Under the pieces are notes generated by a model. It made no database searches and was not told where the DNA came from. It saw only the letters and a list, made by a program, of their open reading frames with translations. DNA of 64,000 bases, taken from Rallus limicola. Its lineage: Eukaryota > Chordata > Aves > Gruiformes > Rallidae. Within the stretch, counting starts at the first letter, position 1; the number at the start of each line of letters is the position of its first letter. The stretch lies in assembly GCA_022605955.1 (NCBI GenBank), contig JAKCOZ010000059.1:2356001-2420000 (forward strand), in the 5' to 3' direction. This document shows, one piece after another, positions 43,772 through 55,789 of this stretch. The position numbers and the translations under genes are program-made.

Positions 43772-43880
43772 TTGGAAATGAGGAACTAAAACTCAGAAGA
43801 ATTTCTCATGGTCAAAAAGAAGGTCCATGGCAGGGCAAAGAACTGACATAAGGCCTCCTGAATCTGAGCTATTTCAAATA
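43772..43880 (-). mobile_element. MIR-like SINE relic
   Basis: The sequence ggaaatgaggaactaaaact, then cagaagaatttctcatggtc, aaggtccatggcagggcaaa and ggcctcctgaatctgagct follows the MIR-type core in reverse complement orientation ('gatgaggaaactgaggctca', 'ggtctcctgaatcccagg'). Confidence 0.65.
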
Positions 43881-44679
43881 TCAGTTCTTCTTTATTAATA
43901 AGAGATCACAGATTTTTAAAATAAATATTAGTATTCATTTTACCAGTATTTTCCTGTATTAGTAATCCAATAGTTTTCTGTAGAACCTGACAGATATATA
44001 CTGGTATACTGGCCCTTTTTTTTCTTTCCTCAAAGAAAACCAGTTATTAAGACTGACATTATTAGGGTCTGTATCTCTTGAAATAAAAAATTATACTGTT
44101 TTTCTAGTAGTATAGTGTGGATTTGCAGAACTTGTCTTTATTAGACTTACACTAGCTTTCATCCTAGCATGGGCTTACATTTATATAAACATATTTGGAA
44201 TACAAAAATTGCTTTTAAGAAGTTGAAGTAAAGAAAAAAATTTTATAGGGTGTCCAGGAACAAAGCTGTGTGACAGCTATTTCACTATTTCCTTCAAAAG
44301 ATCTTTGTCACCAAGGCACAAGATACTGACACTGCTGGAAACTGCACTCTGAGCTCAATTAACTGCTGTTGTGATCCAGTGAGGCTCTTTCTGCCTTTCT
44401 GTGTTTGCAGCTGAGAATTTTTCCATGGTCAGATGAATATAAAACTATTGAGATTTGTTTGTCTTATTTTTTTTCCACCCCCAAGCTATATTTTTGATAA
44501 TTTAACAAGAGACACCATAAAACACACAAAGAAATCATAGGCAGTTAACTGGAGAGGACAGAAGACAGCTATCATGCAGTTTAGTTTAAAGTTTAGCTTG
44601 GGATCAGAAAAAAGGAGTAGAAGAAGAGCTGGTCTCTCTTTTTCAGCCACTGTAGTTAAGAATGTGAGCAGCCCACGCC

Positions 44680-45060
44680 AGAACGATTGCGCTGTATCCT
44701 GCTAGTGTGTCTGCCTAACAAAAGGGGGAAAGAGATTCTCCCAGAGGGTGCCCAGGTTTGTGCAGACAGAGCTGCGGAACAGGAAAAGCGTTATGACGCA
44801 GTCGGTGGAACACAACCCCAAACCAGCCGACAACTCATTCTCAACAAGTAGTTGGAAAGTCAAAGCAGATCATTAAAAAAAAAATAAATCAAAGCAAATA
44901 CCTCCTATGGATGCATTTTAGTTGTGTCTGGTCGTACGCGGCACGCAGCGCTAAGCACAGCGGCATCTGTGCTGGGCAGAGTTAACTCTTTCCCAAGCCT
45001 GACACAGCGGTACTTGGCGTGCCAGCGTACTCCGATTCAGCTCATCGGCAAAGACAGCAC
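44680..45060 (-). promoter_or_regulatory. CpG-dense intronic block, candidate internal promoter or enhancer
   Basis: By eye about 19 CpG dinucleotides fall in roughly 380 bp, in a window where CpG is otherwise sparse. The block includes gtcgtacgcggcacgcagcgc and a TGACGCA (AP-1/CRE-like) site. A TATAAA on the minus strand lies about 125 bp above its upper edge at 45184-45189. The function is inferred and unproven. Confidence 0.35.
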
Positions 45061-45183
45061 TTCAATAAGAACTGCAAAATTCTGAGTATGTGAAGCAATT
45101 TGAGCTGGGGTATATCTCAGATAATTACTCCCTCTCTCAGCCTTAAGTGTGCAATCGGAGTCATCTGACTAGTTCCCTATAGC

Positions 45184-45189
45184 TTTATA
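45184..45189 (-). promoter_or_regulatory. TATA-box-like element on the LDB3 strand
   Basis: The minus strand reads ctgTATAAAGctata here. A start site about 30 bp downstream would fall near 45155 and lead into the CpG-dense block. A single TATAAA is common by chance in AT-rich introns, so support comes only from the neighbourhood. Confidence 0.25.
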
Positions 45190-46191
45190 CAGCCCCACTG
45201 GAACATCACAGGTAGCAGCCAGCAGGCACCTGAACATGGGATTGGGCCTCTCCGTTTGTATTTGTGGCCATTATAGACAAACCCACTGCACAAGTTTAGG
45301 CACTGTACACCAGGAAATTGTGCACTGTGCACCCTTCCACTGAAGTGTTCTGTCTCATAATGACTTCATTTTTTTTCCAGGGAAGTGGAGAGAAGAAAAA
45401 GAATGCAGAGATCTCAGTTTCACCTGGTGGGTTTTTAGAGCTACTTTTTAATTTGTGCACATCAATGATAGGAGAATTCATACTTTTTCTCTATGTGGTA
45501 TTATCCTAAGTCTGAAGCTGCAGCTGAAATATCCTAATGTGTCTTGTCTATTCAGTTTCAAATAAATAAGTGGTATGAATAATCACAGTTGTTATTCTTT
45601 CAGAATGTGAGTTACATTTTATTTCAAATTTTCTACAGTATTTTCTTATCTTCCCTCTCTTTCATTTGTAATCATGTAACATTCTGGGTCAACTACAACA
45701 AATGCTTACATGGAAATAAACTATTAGGAAGCTATTAGTATTCAGCATAATTTTGCTGACATTAATGTAATTTAGAAGCAGAATAAAAGGAAGTCGTGCC
45801 AGTGCTATACTATCAGCCAGTTCTCCAGCTCGCCCTAAAGAAAGCTCTGTGAGCCAGTCTGACAATTCACAGACCACAACTGAGTACTTCTGGGTTACCT
45901 GTGCACATTGGAAAGCCTGCTACGTGCAAGAGCTGAGTTTTCCTTGTGGGACTGAAGGCAGTGCAAGTCAGTAGTTAGAGAGGAGGGCAGCATTGTGCAC
46001 TGATGCCTTGGTTAGCCATCTACATCAGCGGAAGGATGCATAGGAGAGTGTTAAAGGTTGCACAATGGGAATGAAAGTGATGGTAGTTTCTGCCCATGCA
46101 AAAGTTAAGGGCTGGATAGGAACATGCAGAAGGTTGAGATGGTAAAGACAAGATGTTAAATACAGATTAGCACATCCCCCTCAACCCCCCC

Positions 46192-46211
46192 AAAAAAAAA
46201 AAAAAAAAAAA
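46192..46211 (+). repeat. A20 run preceded by C-rich sequence
   Basis: Twenty A follow cccccctcaacccccc-type sequence. No retroposed body ending in this tail was recognised upstream, so it is listed only as a homopolymer. Confidence 0.85.
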
Positions 46212-49200
46212 GAACCTTGAGCTTTAGTAAGCTCTGTTAACTTAAGCATTGCTTTCTGCATGAACAGAAAAGCTTCGTGGTATTTGCCTCAATATTTCAT
46301 TTGGAGGCCCCACTCAATATGAAGTGAGTACTTTCAAGTGGATACACCATACCTTACAGTCACCAATTGATCAGTTGAGAAGTGGTTTGAAAACAAGGAA
46401 TTTATGATCTCTAAATATATTTTTCCTACAGAACCTCCAGGAGTATTTTGGGAAGCCAGACACCATACTTCATCAGTTTTCCTTTCTGGTTTCGCTCAGA
46501 ATTCCATAGAGATAACTGAGTTATTTTGCTATTCCTACATTTTTGTCACTCTCCAGTTGCTAAAAGGTAAGTAAGGATCAGAATTAATTAAACTGCTTAT
46601 TATTCTTTATTGCAGTTATGTTCCTTAAATGAGGAAGCTACCTATAGAAGTCTGCATGATTTCCTGAGCTGTTGTGGAAAAAATGTGGTGTATCTTTCAA
46701 AATATTTTGGTAGTCTGATTAGCATACAGAAAATAAGTTCTTGACAATTGGGCACGTCAGCAATGCTAATTGGAAATTCTTGCAAACAATGGAAGGGAAT
46801 TGAGGTGGTGCCTTAGCTTGTCTGGGTGATGTCCGATAGCTCGTATAAACAGCAGAACAAATAATGTTAGGGTGCTTGGGAGCAAGTTTTAGTCAATTCA
46901 TTTTCATTTACAGTGCAGAAAGCTGTTGATTAAAGACTAAATGATTAAAGTCATTCTCTGGTACTACCATACATAGACTCTAGCTATTTAACTTTACAGT
47001 CTAAAATTGGCAAATATCCATGTATTTTCTGATACATGTAACAACAGCAGAACGATAGTCCCAGTTACTGAAACTCGTGTTAGACACTGCTAACTTAGTC
47101 CCTTGGGGAACCTGCGTGCACAAGTCAACTGGTGTCACCTCTTCTGCCACTCAAGACTTCAGACAGCTCTGTGCTGTGCAAGAGATGGACTTTTCAAGAG
47201 TGATAAGGTGGTCCCTAAAAACTTGTTCCTTGCTACTAGAAATATACTCCACACGGTTGTGCATAATGAAAAAGAAACAGCAGTGAAGAGAAAGCAACCT
47301 CTGTTACGCAGAAGTAACTTATTCTGCTTCCCATGCAGGCAGGCGTGAAGAGAGGGAGCAAGGGAACAAGCCACAGAACTTTTCTCCTTTTGAAACACCT
47401 TCATGCATGAAAGGAAGAGAGGTCAAGTTCTCATGCCTGCTCTCCTAAAGTCACACTCTAGCCATGGCCCACCAGCACACACCACATGCAGTCAGTATTC
47501 CTGCTGCAGACTAAGCACCGTAGGAAGTGAGACCATTTGAGTGGGAGGCAGGGCAGCAGTTTCCAGGGAACACGTTAGTTTAGATCAAACGGTCTTATAC
47601 CACAGCAGAAAATGAGCATTTCCCTGTGTCATAAGCAGACAAGCAGATTTACCTGGAAGGCCTTTTGGTTTTGATTTCCTACTGGCATCAGCTTTGCTGT
47701 ATCTTCAATAAATGCTTATAACGCTACGCTTTACTGGCAATATTAGGAAAGGTGGTGTGTGGGGGGGTAAATATCTCTATCCACATCCTATGTTTTACTT
47801 CATTTATGGCACAGCGGCTATTTAGAAGACAGTATTGTCACCAACCATTGTCCTCTGCTCAGCTGAACAGTCATGGTTCAAAATATATTCAGTGTGGGAC
47901 AGATGCCTGTCATCAGCGCTAGGTTAAAGAATTACATGACTCACCAAGTCTTCAGTTGGGAACCTATTTTAAGCCTTGCTGTTATTAACAGACTAATTTT
48001 GCTAGGCAAACCAGAAGACTACTTCTGCAAATGGTCAAAAAACACTGCAACATGAAGAAAGAAGCAACATACTATGAGATAAGTCTGGACGTATTAAAGA
48101 TGGACATACCCGGTCCAGACTCGACCTTTAGCTAGAGCAAAGCTAGTGGGCTCTTTGAGCTGTTCATGATTTCTCATGAGGTAAGCCTGTTACAGTCTCT
48201 AGCAGTAAGATGGAGTACAATGACAAATCCAGACCAACTTCTCCAGCTTACAGAAGAATTCTGCCGCCTACTCAGGAGGGAAAAATGAGGCCTCTTAACA
48301 GCTTTGTAAAGAAAAATCTGCAACATTCATTTTCTATGCTTGACCATCACCATGACAACATACAGGCAGATTTTTTATGAGTAAGAATTAGAGAATTGCT
48401 AACCTAAATGTCAGTTGAATTTTTCCAGTTTCATGTTTATAATTTAATTTAAAAGGGTCATTACTTGGGAGGGTTGTGTTGTGTGTTTTTTTGAGAAGGA
48501 CTGGACCAGGCAGGAGAAATGCACAGTAGCAAACAATCTTTGCCTGAGGGATTAATGACATCATCTTCAAGAAAGGTCTTTACCATTGAGAAAGTTCCAA
48601 AAGTTTCCTATTACTTCTTCTCTGTGACTACCCCAAGAATTTAAATTCTACAAGCTTGGAGAATGTATAGATTCTATTTTCTATCCTCCAGCAAAAAGGA
48701 TTATGACTATTTTTCTGATTACATGGTTTATATACACTGGTTTTTTAAATCATTAAATCCACTGAAGCAGAGCTAAGGGGAAGAGGTTCCTTAATTACAT
48801 CTGCATTAATTTCATATTTGATCAAACTATGTTTTTCTGATTACTAAAAAATAGCTTTAAAATAACATTACGTGTAAGCATTAAGATAACATCTAGAAAT
48901 GTTCTTTTCCATTACAGTACAAGCACTAAGACTATCTGAAACAAATTGTATGCATATTGTGGTCATTGGACATTAAGGATACACAATTCCTATAAAAGCT
49001 AAATCACTGTCTGATTACTTATTCAGAAAACCATTTAATTTGGTTGAAAATTAGATCTGGAAGATTTTTCTACTTAGGTACATTTGATTTTTATGAAAAA
49101 AAGTTAATTCTGTCCAAATTTCCCACCTATAAATAAAATTCACTCACTCTGAACCAAAGTTTGATCTTAGCAACATTCAGGAAAAGTTACAATGTTGCTC

Positions 49201-50368
49201 TGATTTCATGCAGTTATGCTGATTTTCCACAGGCACTAATAAGATGGAATAATCAGAATCTGTTTGTGTTCCCATAAGGAAAGCAGAACTGAACATTGTG
49301 TATTAAATGGCATGCTTAGTCATCTAAGAAAAGTGAAATGCATTTTAAAAGAAACTAGTGCTCATTAACTCTTAAATAATACTCTAAAAATGCTAGATTT
49401 TGTTTCCTTTAAATGCTCCAATATTTGGTGCAAAATCCTCCATGAACAGTAACTTTTCCTTCCTTCTATAACACAGAGAAACAACAGGAGTTTCAGTGAA
49501 CTTTGTTCATGTATGGGCTGTTGAGATAAACTCCAGATGTTTGGAAGGAGCCAAAAGCGTAGAAGCTTCAACCTCATCTCACGCTTTATCAGAATTCCTG
49601 CTACTGGATAAAAAGGTACCTAAATTGCAGTTCACAGAAGTCAGTGAAAGAAAAATTATAGAGGGCTCTAGGCAGGGCTGCAACAGAGTGAATCTAATGG
49701 GGCAGAGACCAGCATTTTACCACCAGAAACTGTTACTTCAATCAATGCTAGGGGACTCCTGGTGCAGACTGTTGTGGTCCAACATCAACTCTCTACAGAA
49801 ATCACAAAGCTTAATTAAGCTGCATTTTTTGTTTAATTTAATGATCAGAGCATAAACTAGATAGGGAAGAGACATTACTCTTGGTGTACTTCAACCAGAA
49901 AACAGAACCATTTGGTATAGGTTTACCACATCTTTACCAGCAGAGCTTGAAAGCAAAGTATTCCTGTAGTGTTAGAACAAAAAAGCTCCCATTCTAAGCA
50001 CCAGCAATGTCTCAAGTGCCTTCCCATGGGCACAAATTAATACATTATTCCCAGAGAATGTAGACTGCTCAAATGGAAATGCTAAACAATAACATCGATA
50101 GGTTGTCATCTAGTATGTATTAATTATGCCTTACTTTCACTTACACCTAATACATTTAATTTCTGTTGTTCTTTTGATTGCTTTCTCAGTTTACCCTAAT
50201 TCAGATTAATTTCAGGAATTATAGGTTTATAAGGAAAGGTTTTGGACCAAATTTTCTATTGGGGAAAGAAAAAGTCTTCTTTCAATAAGAAGTTGAAGCA
50301 GTTATTTTTTAAAACCAGAATAAAGTACTGTGTAAAACAGGCACGTAATTATTTTCATTTTAAATCCT

Positions 50369-51171
50369 TTTATTTCAGATAAAGCATGCTGCTATATACA
50401 GAAAAAAGTGTGGGTCAAAACAAGAGCAATACAGAATGGGCAACATTCCTTAAAACTTACAAGATGCTTTTAAAACCTTCCATGCCCCAGTAACACTACA
50501 TATTCTTCTCACTCCTAAATCACCCCAGCAAACTGCCGTTTCCTCACAGATCCTGAGCAGCCACACCTATCTCTCGCTCCCGTGCAATGACAAATTCAGG
50601 TTTCCAACAGAAAGCTTACAGCAATGGTTTCAGCAAGTGACTTCTACCAGTGTAATATACTAAAGAAATATAACTTGACATCGCTAATATCTTACTTCAA
50701 ACAGCATAATTCAAGTGTGCAAGCTAAGCAGGTTGTACATTTAGCAAAGTCTAGGCCAGGCTCAGTCAGTTTTCCTTTTCATCTCTTTCTCCTACTTAAT
50801 TATTTTTAGAGCAGTAGAAGTCTCACTCCTCTAAAGAAATGCTGTCGATAACTTCCCTTACATTTTCTTCTAGAATTAAAGAGAGTACAGTAGCAATGCT
50901 TTCCTGTATAGTGAAGTTACATATAATATGCTAAAGGACAAAAGCTAAGCTACTTTATAATGAAGGGCACGAGCTGCGTCATATCGTTATTTTTGCTTTC
51001 AGTGACAGTTAACGGTTACCAGGCTAACAACAGAAATCTACCAAAGCCAGGCGCTCAGAGAGGGCCTAGCACTAAGTCTGTGTGTGACACTCTTAGGCTC
51101 TAACTCAGGACAGCAGTTAGTTTTTTACTGTGATTCTCTGTTCCATGTATTTGCCTGTTAAATGTGAGCTT
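50369..51171 (-). other. LDB3: 3' UTR of the LDB3 short isoform, with candidate AATAAA
   Basis: Downstream of the TAA at 51172 the first canonical AATAAA on the minus strand is at 50369-50374 (TTTATT on the given strand). That gives a 3' UTR of about 0.8 kb. No ATTAAA was seen between the stop and this site. The cleavage position is inferred and not proven by the sequence. Confidence 0.5.
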
Positions 51172-51268
51172 TTAACTTTTAACGTTAAGGATTTGCGCCG
51201 ATAGGCCGTGATGCCAGTTGCGCAATTTGGCAAAGCGTGGGCTGTTACGTTCCGTTTCAAACCTTTCC
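51172..51268 (-). CDS. LDB3: LDB3 alternative terminal exon of the short (LIM-less) isoform
   Basis: After the acceptor (tgccacag), the exon begins with G, which completes Arg (AG+G). It then encodes 31 residues beginning ERFETERNSPRF, running through AKLRNWHHGLSAQ and ending ILNVKS, with TAA at 51172-51174. This matches my recollection of the C-terminus of the short human LDB3/ZASP isoforms essentially residue for residue. Products ending here contain the PDZ domain and ZM motif but no LIM domains, so they would bind alpha-actinin without the LIM partners (inference from family knowledge). A 60-bp pyrimidine-rich microsatellite sits just upstream of the acceptor. Confidence 0.96.
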
Positions 51269-51278
51269 CTGTGGCATG

Positions 51279-51345
51279 AAGAAAGAGAGAGAGACAGAGA
51301 GACAGAGACAGAGAGAGAGAGGAAAGGAGTGAGAAAGAAAGGGGT
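51279..51345 (-). repeat. GA/CT-rich microsatellite beside an alternative 3' splice site
   Basis: On the given strand it is an imperfect (GA)n/(GACA)n tract. On the transcribed strand it reads as C/T-rich RNA ending about 10 nt above the acceptor of the short-isoform exon. Confidence 0.9.
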
Positions 51346-51706
51346 TAGGGACCATGACTATCACTCCCCTGCCTTATATCTAGGGCAACGGCAATTTATT
51401 TGGATCTTTTCCACAGCTTTCACGTCAGCACAAAGAGGACTGGGGGATCCGCTTTGGATCACGTACAAAAGGTTTTGTAGTTGTTCACTTCTGAGAAGTA
51501 ACTTGATACAACTTCATATTCTTGTCTGGCGCTCAGTATTACAGGGCTGCTTTTGCTAGAAATATGGAATAATCCCATTGTTTTCCTGCCAGCAGATTCT
51601 CTTGGCTTTTCCCTCCCTCTCCTCAACTGAGCAGTCAGTAAAAGTTAACTCCATAAACAGCAAAATTAATGCAAATATTTTCCACTCTGCAATACCTAGG
51701 TCAGCC

Positions 51707-51725
51707 TATATATATATATATATGT
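51707..51725. repeat. TA dinucleotide repeat
   Basis: About nine TA units run through to tatgtatcc. It is a simple sequence repeat within an intron. Confidence 0.9.
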
Positions 51726-52852
51726 ATCCTGCTGTACTTCCTATATGGACCATCAGCCACAGGTTTCAGTAGTGCTTTTCTACAGCTTTTCTCAGCATAA
51801 GCAAGTATCAATGTTGATGGTTGCATAGGTGTTTCTGGTCATTTGTATCAAAAAGCAAAGTAACATGGGGTTATCACAGCACAGTCCTGTGAAGTATCAG
51901 CCATCTCCTGTGAACACCCCTGCTAATGCAGGCTGGGCCACTTGAACAAGTTGTAAGCAACATTCAGCACCTCTCAATATTTAATCTTTTCTAGATGATT
52001 GCTGGCCTAAATTCAAGTTTTGTAAATAAAAAGGGGAAGCAGAAAGATGCAGTGTAAGAACACAGTCAAGGAGAAGTATACCCCACAGAATGGAAATGAA
52101 AATACTCTTCTTCTTTGCAAAGTACATTTGATTAATTGCAAACAAGGTAATGTTCCCCTCCTTATTTACACCCAAAACACAAAACAATTATGTTAGTGCA
52201 GCAGGACTTGAGAGTGAAACTGGCCAAACAAATAAACAGACTGGGCTGGTCTCACTCCTCAGGCTGAATAAAACACAGAACAATAAAAAGTAAATGCCAA
52301 AAAATCCACTGATATTTCCACATTTTCTGTTCCTAGTAACACAGTGTTATGCAAGTAACGTTCATAATGAGGAGTCTTGATGCATGACTCTTTTATGCTT
52401 TTAAGTACTTAAAAGATACAAGATTTTCCTAGGCAAAGTGACAAAACTTCCTGGTGGTGTTTTTTCAAGTCACACTGGAGCATATGAGCTACAGCGAGTC
52501 TTGTGTGGAATTTAAGAATTCCCTCACTGCTTTAAAGACATGCCCCTCCACTAAAGGGAAAGGTTATTCAGAAGCATCTGCTTGGCCTGAAACAGATACC
52601 ATCTTTCTGGAAAATACTGCATAATGCCACAGAAGGTTTTCACAGAGTTATGATGTGCCTTCAAAACAGCAGCAGCATGAGCAAAAAACAGCCATGCAAC
52701 ACACTCATTATCACTAACTGAAAGGAATCTTCTGGCACCTGAGAACACCCAAGTTTTATGGGTTCCATTTAGAGCTTATGTCATGAAGTTAGAAGCAACA
52801 GTCTAGAAGTGACTGTCATGTAAAACAGGCTTGCCAAAAACAAACAATACTT

Positions 52853-52880
52853 CCCCCACACACCCCCCCAATTTCCCCCC
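52853..52880 (-). repeat. G-quadruplex motif in intronic RNA
   Basis: C5, C7 and C6 runs separated by 5-nt spacers read on the transcribed strand as G6-N5-G7-N5-G5. The G7 can be split as GGG-G-GGG, giving four G tracts with loops of 1-5 nt. Confidence 0.7.
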
Positions 52881-55018
52881 AAAGTGTTTTGAAGAAACCT
52901 GACCAGCACTTCACACAGTCCGTGCTGACTACACTGAAGAGCTGACACAAAGACACGAGAAAGCACCAGAGCAAGATTGCTTGCAGCTTGCCTGGAGACC
53001 CCACACTGTGAAATCTCTGGTAGTTTCAGGTTTGAAACAGGAAGGATTTTTCTAGAATGCCAGCAGTTCACAGGATTAACGCAGCATGGAATCTGGCAAG
53101 ACTCAGGTTCCGCAGTTTCCCTGAAAGTTTTTGCTTTCAGGAGACCGGGAAGCCTTCTAGGGGACCCCAAACTGTGGGCATGGAGAAATGTGTGGTTGTA
53201 CAGGCTGTTTGGAGTAGATACTGAAGAAGACTTTCTACTCCATTATTGTGCTGGAAGAGTGGAGAAAGGTATGGATTCTGTGCAACTGACATAGGTCCTT
53301 CCATCCTTTGCAAAATCCAAAGTGGGTGGGCCTTGTCAAGTTAAAAAGAAGGGGTCCAGTCAGCCCCAGAAGCACTATATGATGGATGATGCATGCATAA
53401 CCAGGGCTGTTACTACCAAATCTGCAGTATAGTGTGTACAATGGTTGATGTAGATACTGAACCACCAAGATGGGGCAGGTACCATGTAGCCACTATGCTA
53501 CTATATTCCCTTCTCCTGTGATTAGCCATGAATGCCCTTACACCTCTTTAGGCAATACAGTTGTGCCTCATAACCATAACTGTCCTTGTGAGATACCCCA
53601 CAGCTGCAGAACATGTGCAAAGCATGGTGGATACAGTACCATACTTTTAAGTTACACCGAACAGAACATGCAATGGACACCTGTTGCTGCGTTACGATTG
53701 TTTTCAGGATGTACGATAGATACCACGAGGTATTTCCAGTATCTAGAATTTCCCAAAGCCACAGACTAGGGCCTGAAAGAACACTCCTTTAGAACAACTT
53801 AGTCCTCTCAGATGTGTATGGAAGACTTAAGTTCAGCACAATGCTTGAAATCCCATCATAATAAGGATTTGAATGTATGCTATTACAGCAAAACACATAA
53901 TGCACAATACGTTTAAGAAGAATTAGTCTTGCCCATGTGAGGAAAGAAGTAAATCTGTGAGGGATGTAATGTCAAGCCTGGTGTTCAGGCATTGAGCCAT
54001 GAACTTTGGTGAACTACAATGAAAGGTTCAGAGCAAACATACACTGAGAGTATACTTATGGTATTTTCACAGGGAAGGTGACAGACATCTTTTGCACTGA
54101 TTCAACATTTGTAACTTGCACTGTGATCAAAAGCTCAGAACCTTTACAGAAGCCACATGGCAGTAAAAAAATAAGCCCCAAATATAGAAAAAGGAACTGG
54201 ATTGAGTATCAGACACCTCACAAGCCCCGCCAGTGACTTAGTTGCTAACGTGATACAGGGTTTTGAAGTATGTGAACAGAAAATCAGGCTTGCATCAGAT
54301 GCTCTGATCCAACTGTAGTTTTTAAGTACAATGTAAGAATTTCTAACAAATCTATTTCCCAGCTGTACAAGACAACATAAGATGATGACAAGTCTTTAGC
54401 TCTTTATTGTATCTCTGAACATTCCCATTTTTTTCAGTGTTGTTGGCAGATCACATGAAACAAATACACTTATCCTCTAGCAAAAGCAGTCCTGTGCTTC
54501 CACATTCTGCAAATTTGGGTTGTATTCTTGCCAAACAAAACATAAGCAAATGATTACAGCTTTGGGTGGAAACAATTCCTTTGCTGTATCATTTCAGAAA
54601 AATCAAATGTCAGTCACAGGATCATCCAAATAAATTGCTCACAAATTTCAGTGCTATCACAGCATTATAGATTTTCATCCACTTACACAATCAAGTAGCT
54701 ACACAGGGCTTGGTTTTAGGAACTCATTGCATTCACACACTCAGTCAAGTACATAACAGCTGCATGTGCAGAGAGCTTTCAGGTCTGAACACGCACCTCA
54801 GGAATTCTGTACTGTCTTTCCCAAAAACATGCTAATTTGTTATCTGTATCATTCAAGTGCCTCTCACTGACAGCATTTTAATTTTAGTGCTTTTTAAGTA
54901 CATGTATTAGAATATTTTAAAGCAAAAAGATAATAACATTCATTCATATTAATGCTGTTTTAAAACATTATTTGGTTATCAGCAAGAAGAAAGCCTTATT
55001 TTCCACAGAGTTGCCTAC

Positions 55019-55055
55019 CTCGACCTCCTCAGAGCTTCTTCATCTGGATCTTGCA
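55019..55055 (-). CDS. LDB3: LDB3 37-nt microexon (MQDPDEEALRRSR)
   Basis: The exon reads TG CAA GAT CCA and so on to TCG AG, giving QDPDEEALRRS, with Met formed across the upstream junction and Arg or Ser across the downstream one. Human LDB3 has the same MQDPDEEALRRS peptide. The acceptor is tttttgcctgcag and the donor is gtaggc. It is the branch point of isoform choice: the AG it leaves can join the short-isoform terminal exon (51268), any downstream cassette, or the constant exon at 27139. A CTTT microsatellite lies 25-48 nt upstream of its acceptor on the transcribed strand. Confidence 0.95.
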
Positions 55056-55789
55056 CTGCAGGCAAAAAGTGTTTCAGTTAAAAAAAGAAAGAAAGAAAGA
55101 AAACAACTTTATGTTGAAATAATAAATTATTTTATAACTTATCAAAGACTATGAAAGGTACATCCATACTGACTTTGCACCAGCAGATTTTGCAAGAACT
55201 GCATGGAGAGGAGCAGGTCCCTAGAGCTGGGAAGAATGATGCTAGCAGGAAGGTAACTGTTACAACGACTTTCTCATTAATTTATTAGCAGTGTTTCACA
55301 GCTGTAGGCCATCATTCCACAGATGGCTCTTTCCTGCCTGCTCTTTGGTAGGAAAGCATGAGAGGCAGGGGTGGGTTTATATGAAGAGGACATACTAAAT
55401 ACTCCCCGATGTAGGAAAGGTCTCTGAACTTCCTTCTCTCTAGGTCAGAAATGAGATCTGAGGTTATGTCTCAGCTCTAGAAAATACAAGATTACCCTGC
55501 ACAGGTTTGATTTGTAACTAAGGGCCCCAGATGCTCTTTTACTGTATAGTCAGACTTCTATGGCGAGGCTCCTGCCAGATCGGAGAGTTTTCTTCATAAA
55601 GCTTAAGATGAGATGGAACACTGAGATTTCACAGTTCCTCAAGTTACAACCAGACCTTAGCCCTACCTTGAGAATGACAACAAGCTGAACCTGAGTTTTC
55701 CTTGAGTGTCAGTTACTGGTTCTGGGGCAAGAAAATGAAGACATTAAATTAAAATCAAGATGAGGAGGATGTTTTGTTACTGAACTTAC
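55056..55789 (-). other. LDB3: LDB3 intron before the 37-nt microexon
   Basis: The intron is 734 bp with donor gtaagt and acceptor gcctgcag. It has a CTTT microsatellite (55085-55103) near its 3' end. Confidence 0.93.
55085..55103 (-). repeat. CTTT microsatellite upstream of the 37-nt microexon
   Basis: AAAG is repeated about four to five times on the given strand, giving CTTT repeats in the transcript 25-48 nt before the microexon acceptor. Confidence 0.85.

Larger units (their letters stand above)
40774..50368 (-). other. LDB3: LDB3 long intron downstream of the short-isoform exon
   Basis: These 9.6 kb are intron for the long isoforms and post-transcript sequence for the short one. They contain a MIR-like SINE relic (43772-43880), a CpG-dense block with a candidate promoter (44680-45190) and a C-rich stretch followed by A20 at 46192-46211. 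No firmly supported exon is present. Confidence 0.85.
51269..55018 (-). other. LDB3: LDB3 intron before the short-isoform terminal exon
   Basis: The 3.7-kb intron has donor gtaggc and acceptor gccacag. It contains the pyrimidine-rich microsatellite next to the acceptor (51279-51345), a TA repeat (51707-51725) and a G-quadruplex motif on the transcribed strand (52853-52880). Open frames around 52.8-53.3 kb on both strands show no domain and are taken as chance. Confidence 0.88.

Noticed and set aside
47650..47710. Lysine-rich segment (KADASRKSKPKGLP) next to a gtaaat site on the minus strand
   Set aside because: The peptide-like frame ends in phase 1 and would shift every downstream exon; the phase-2 reading has a stop.
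52781..53294. Overlapping 129-codon minus and 105-codon plus open frames
   Set aside because: They are mutual antisense shadows inside an LDB3 intron with no domain and no LDB3-compatible splice sites.
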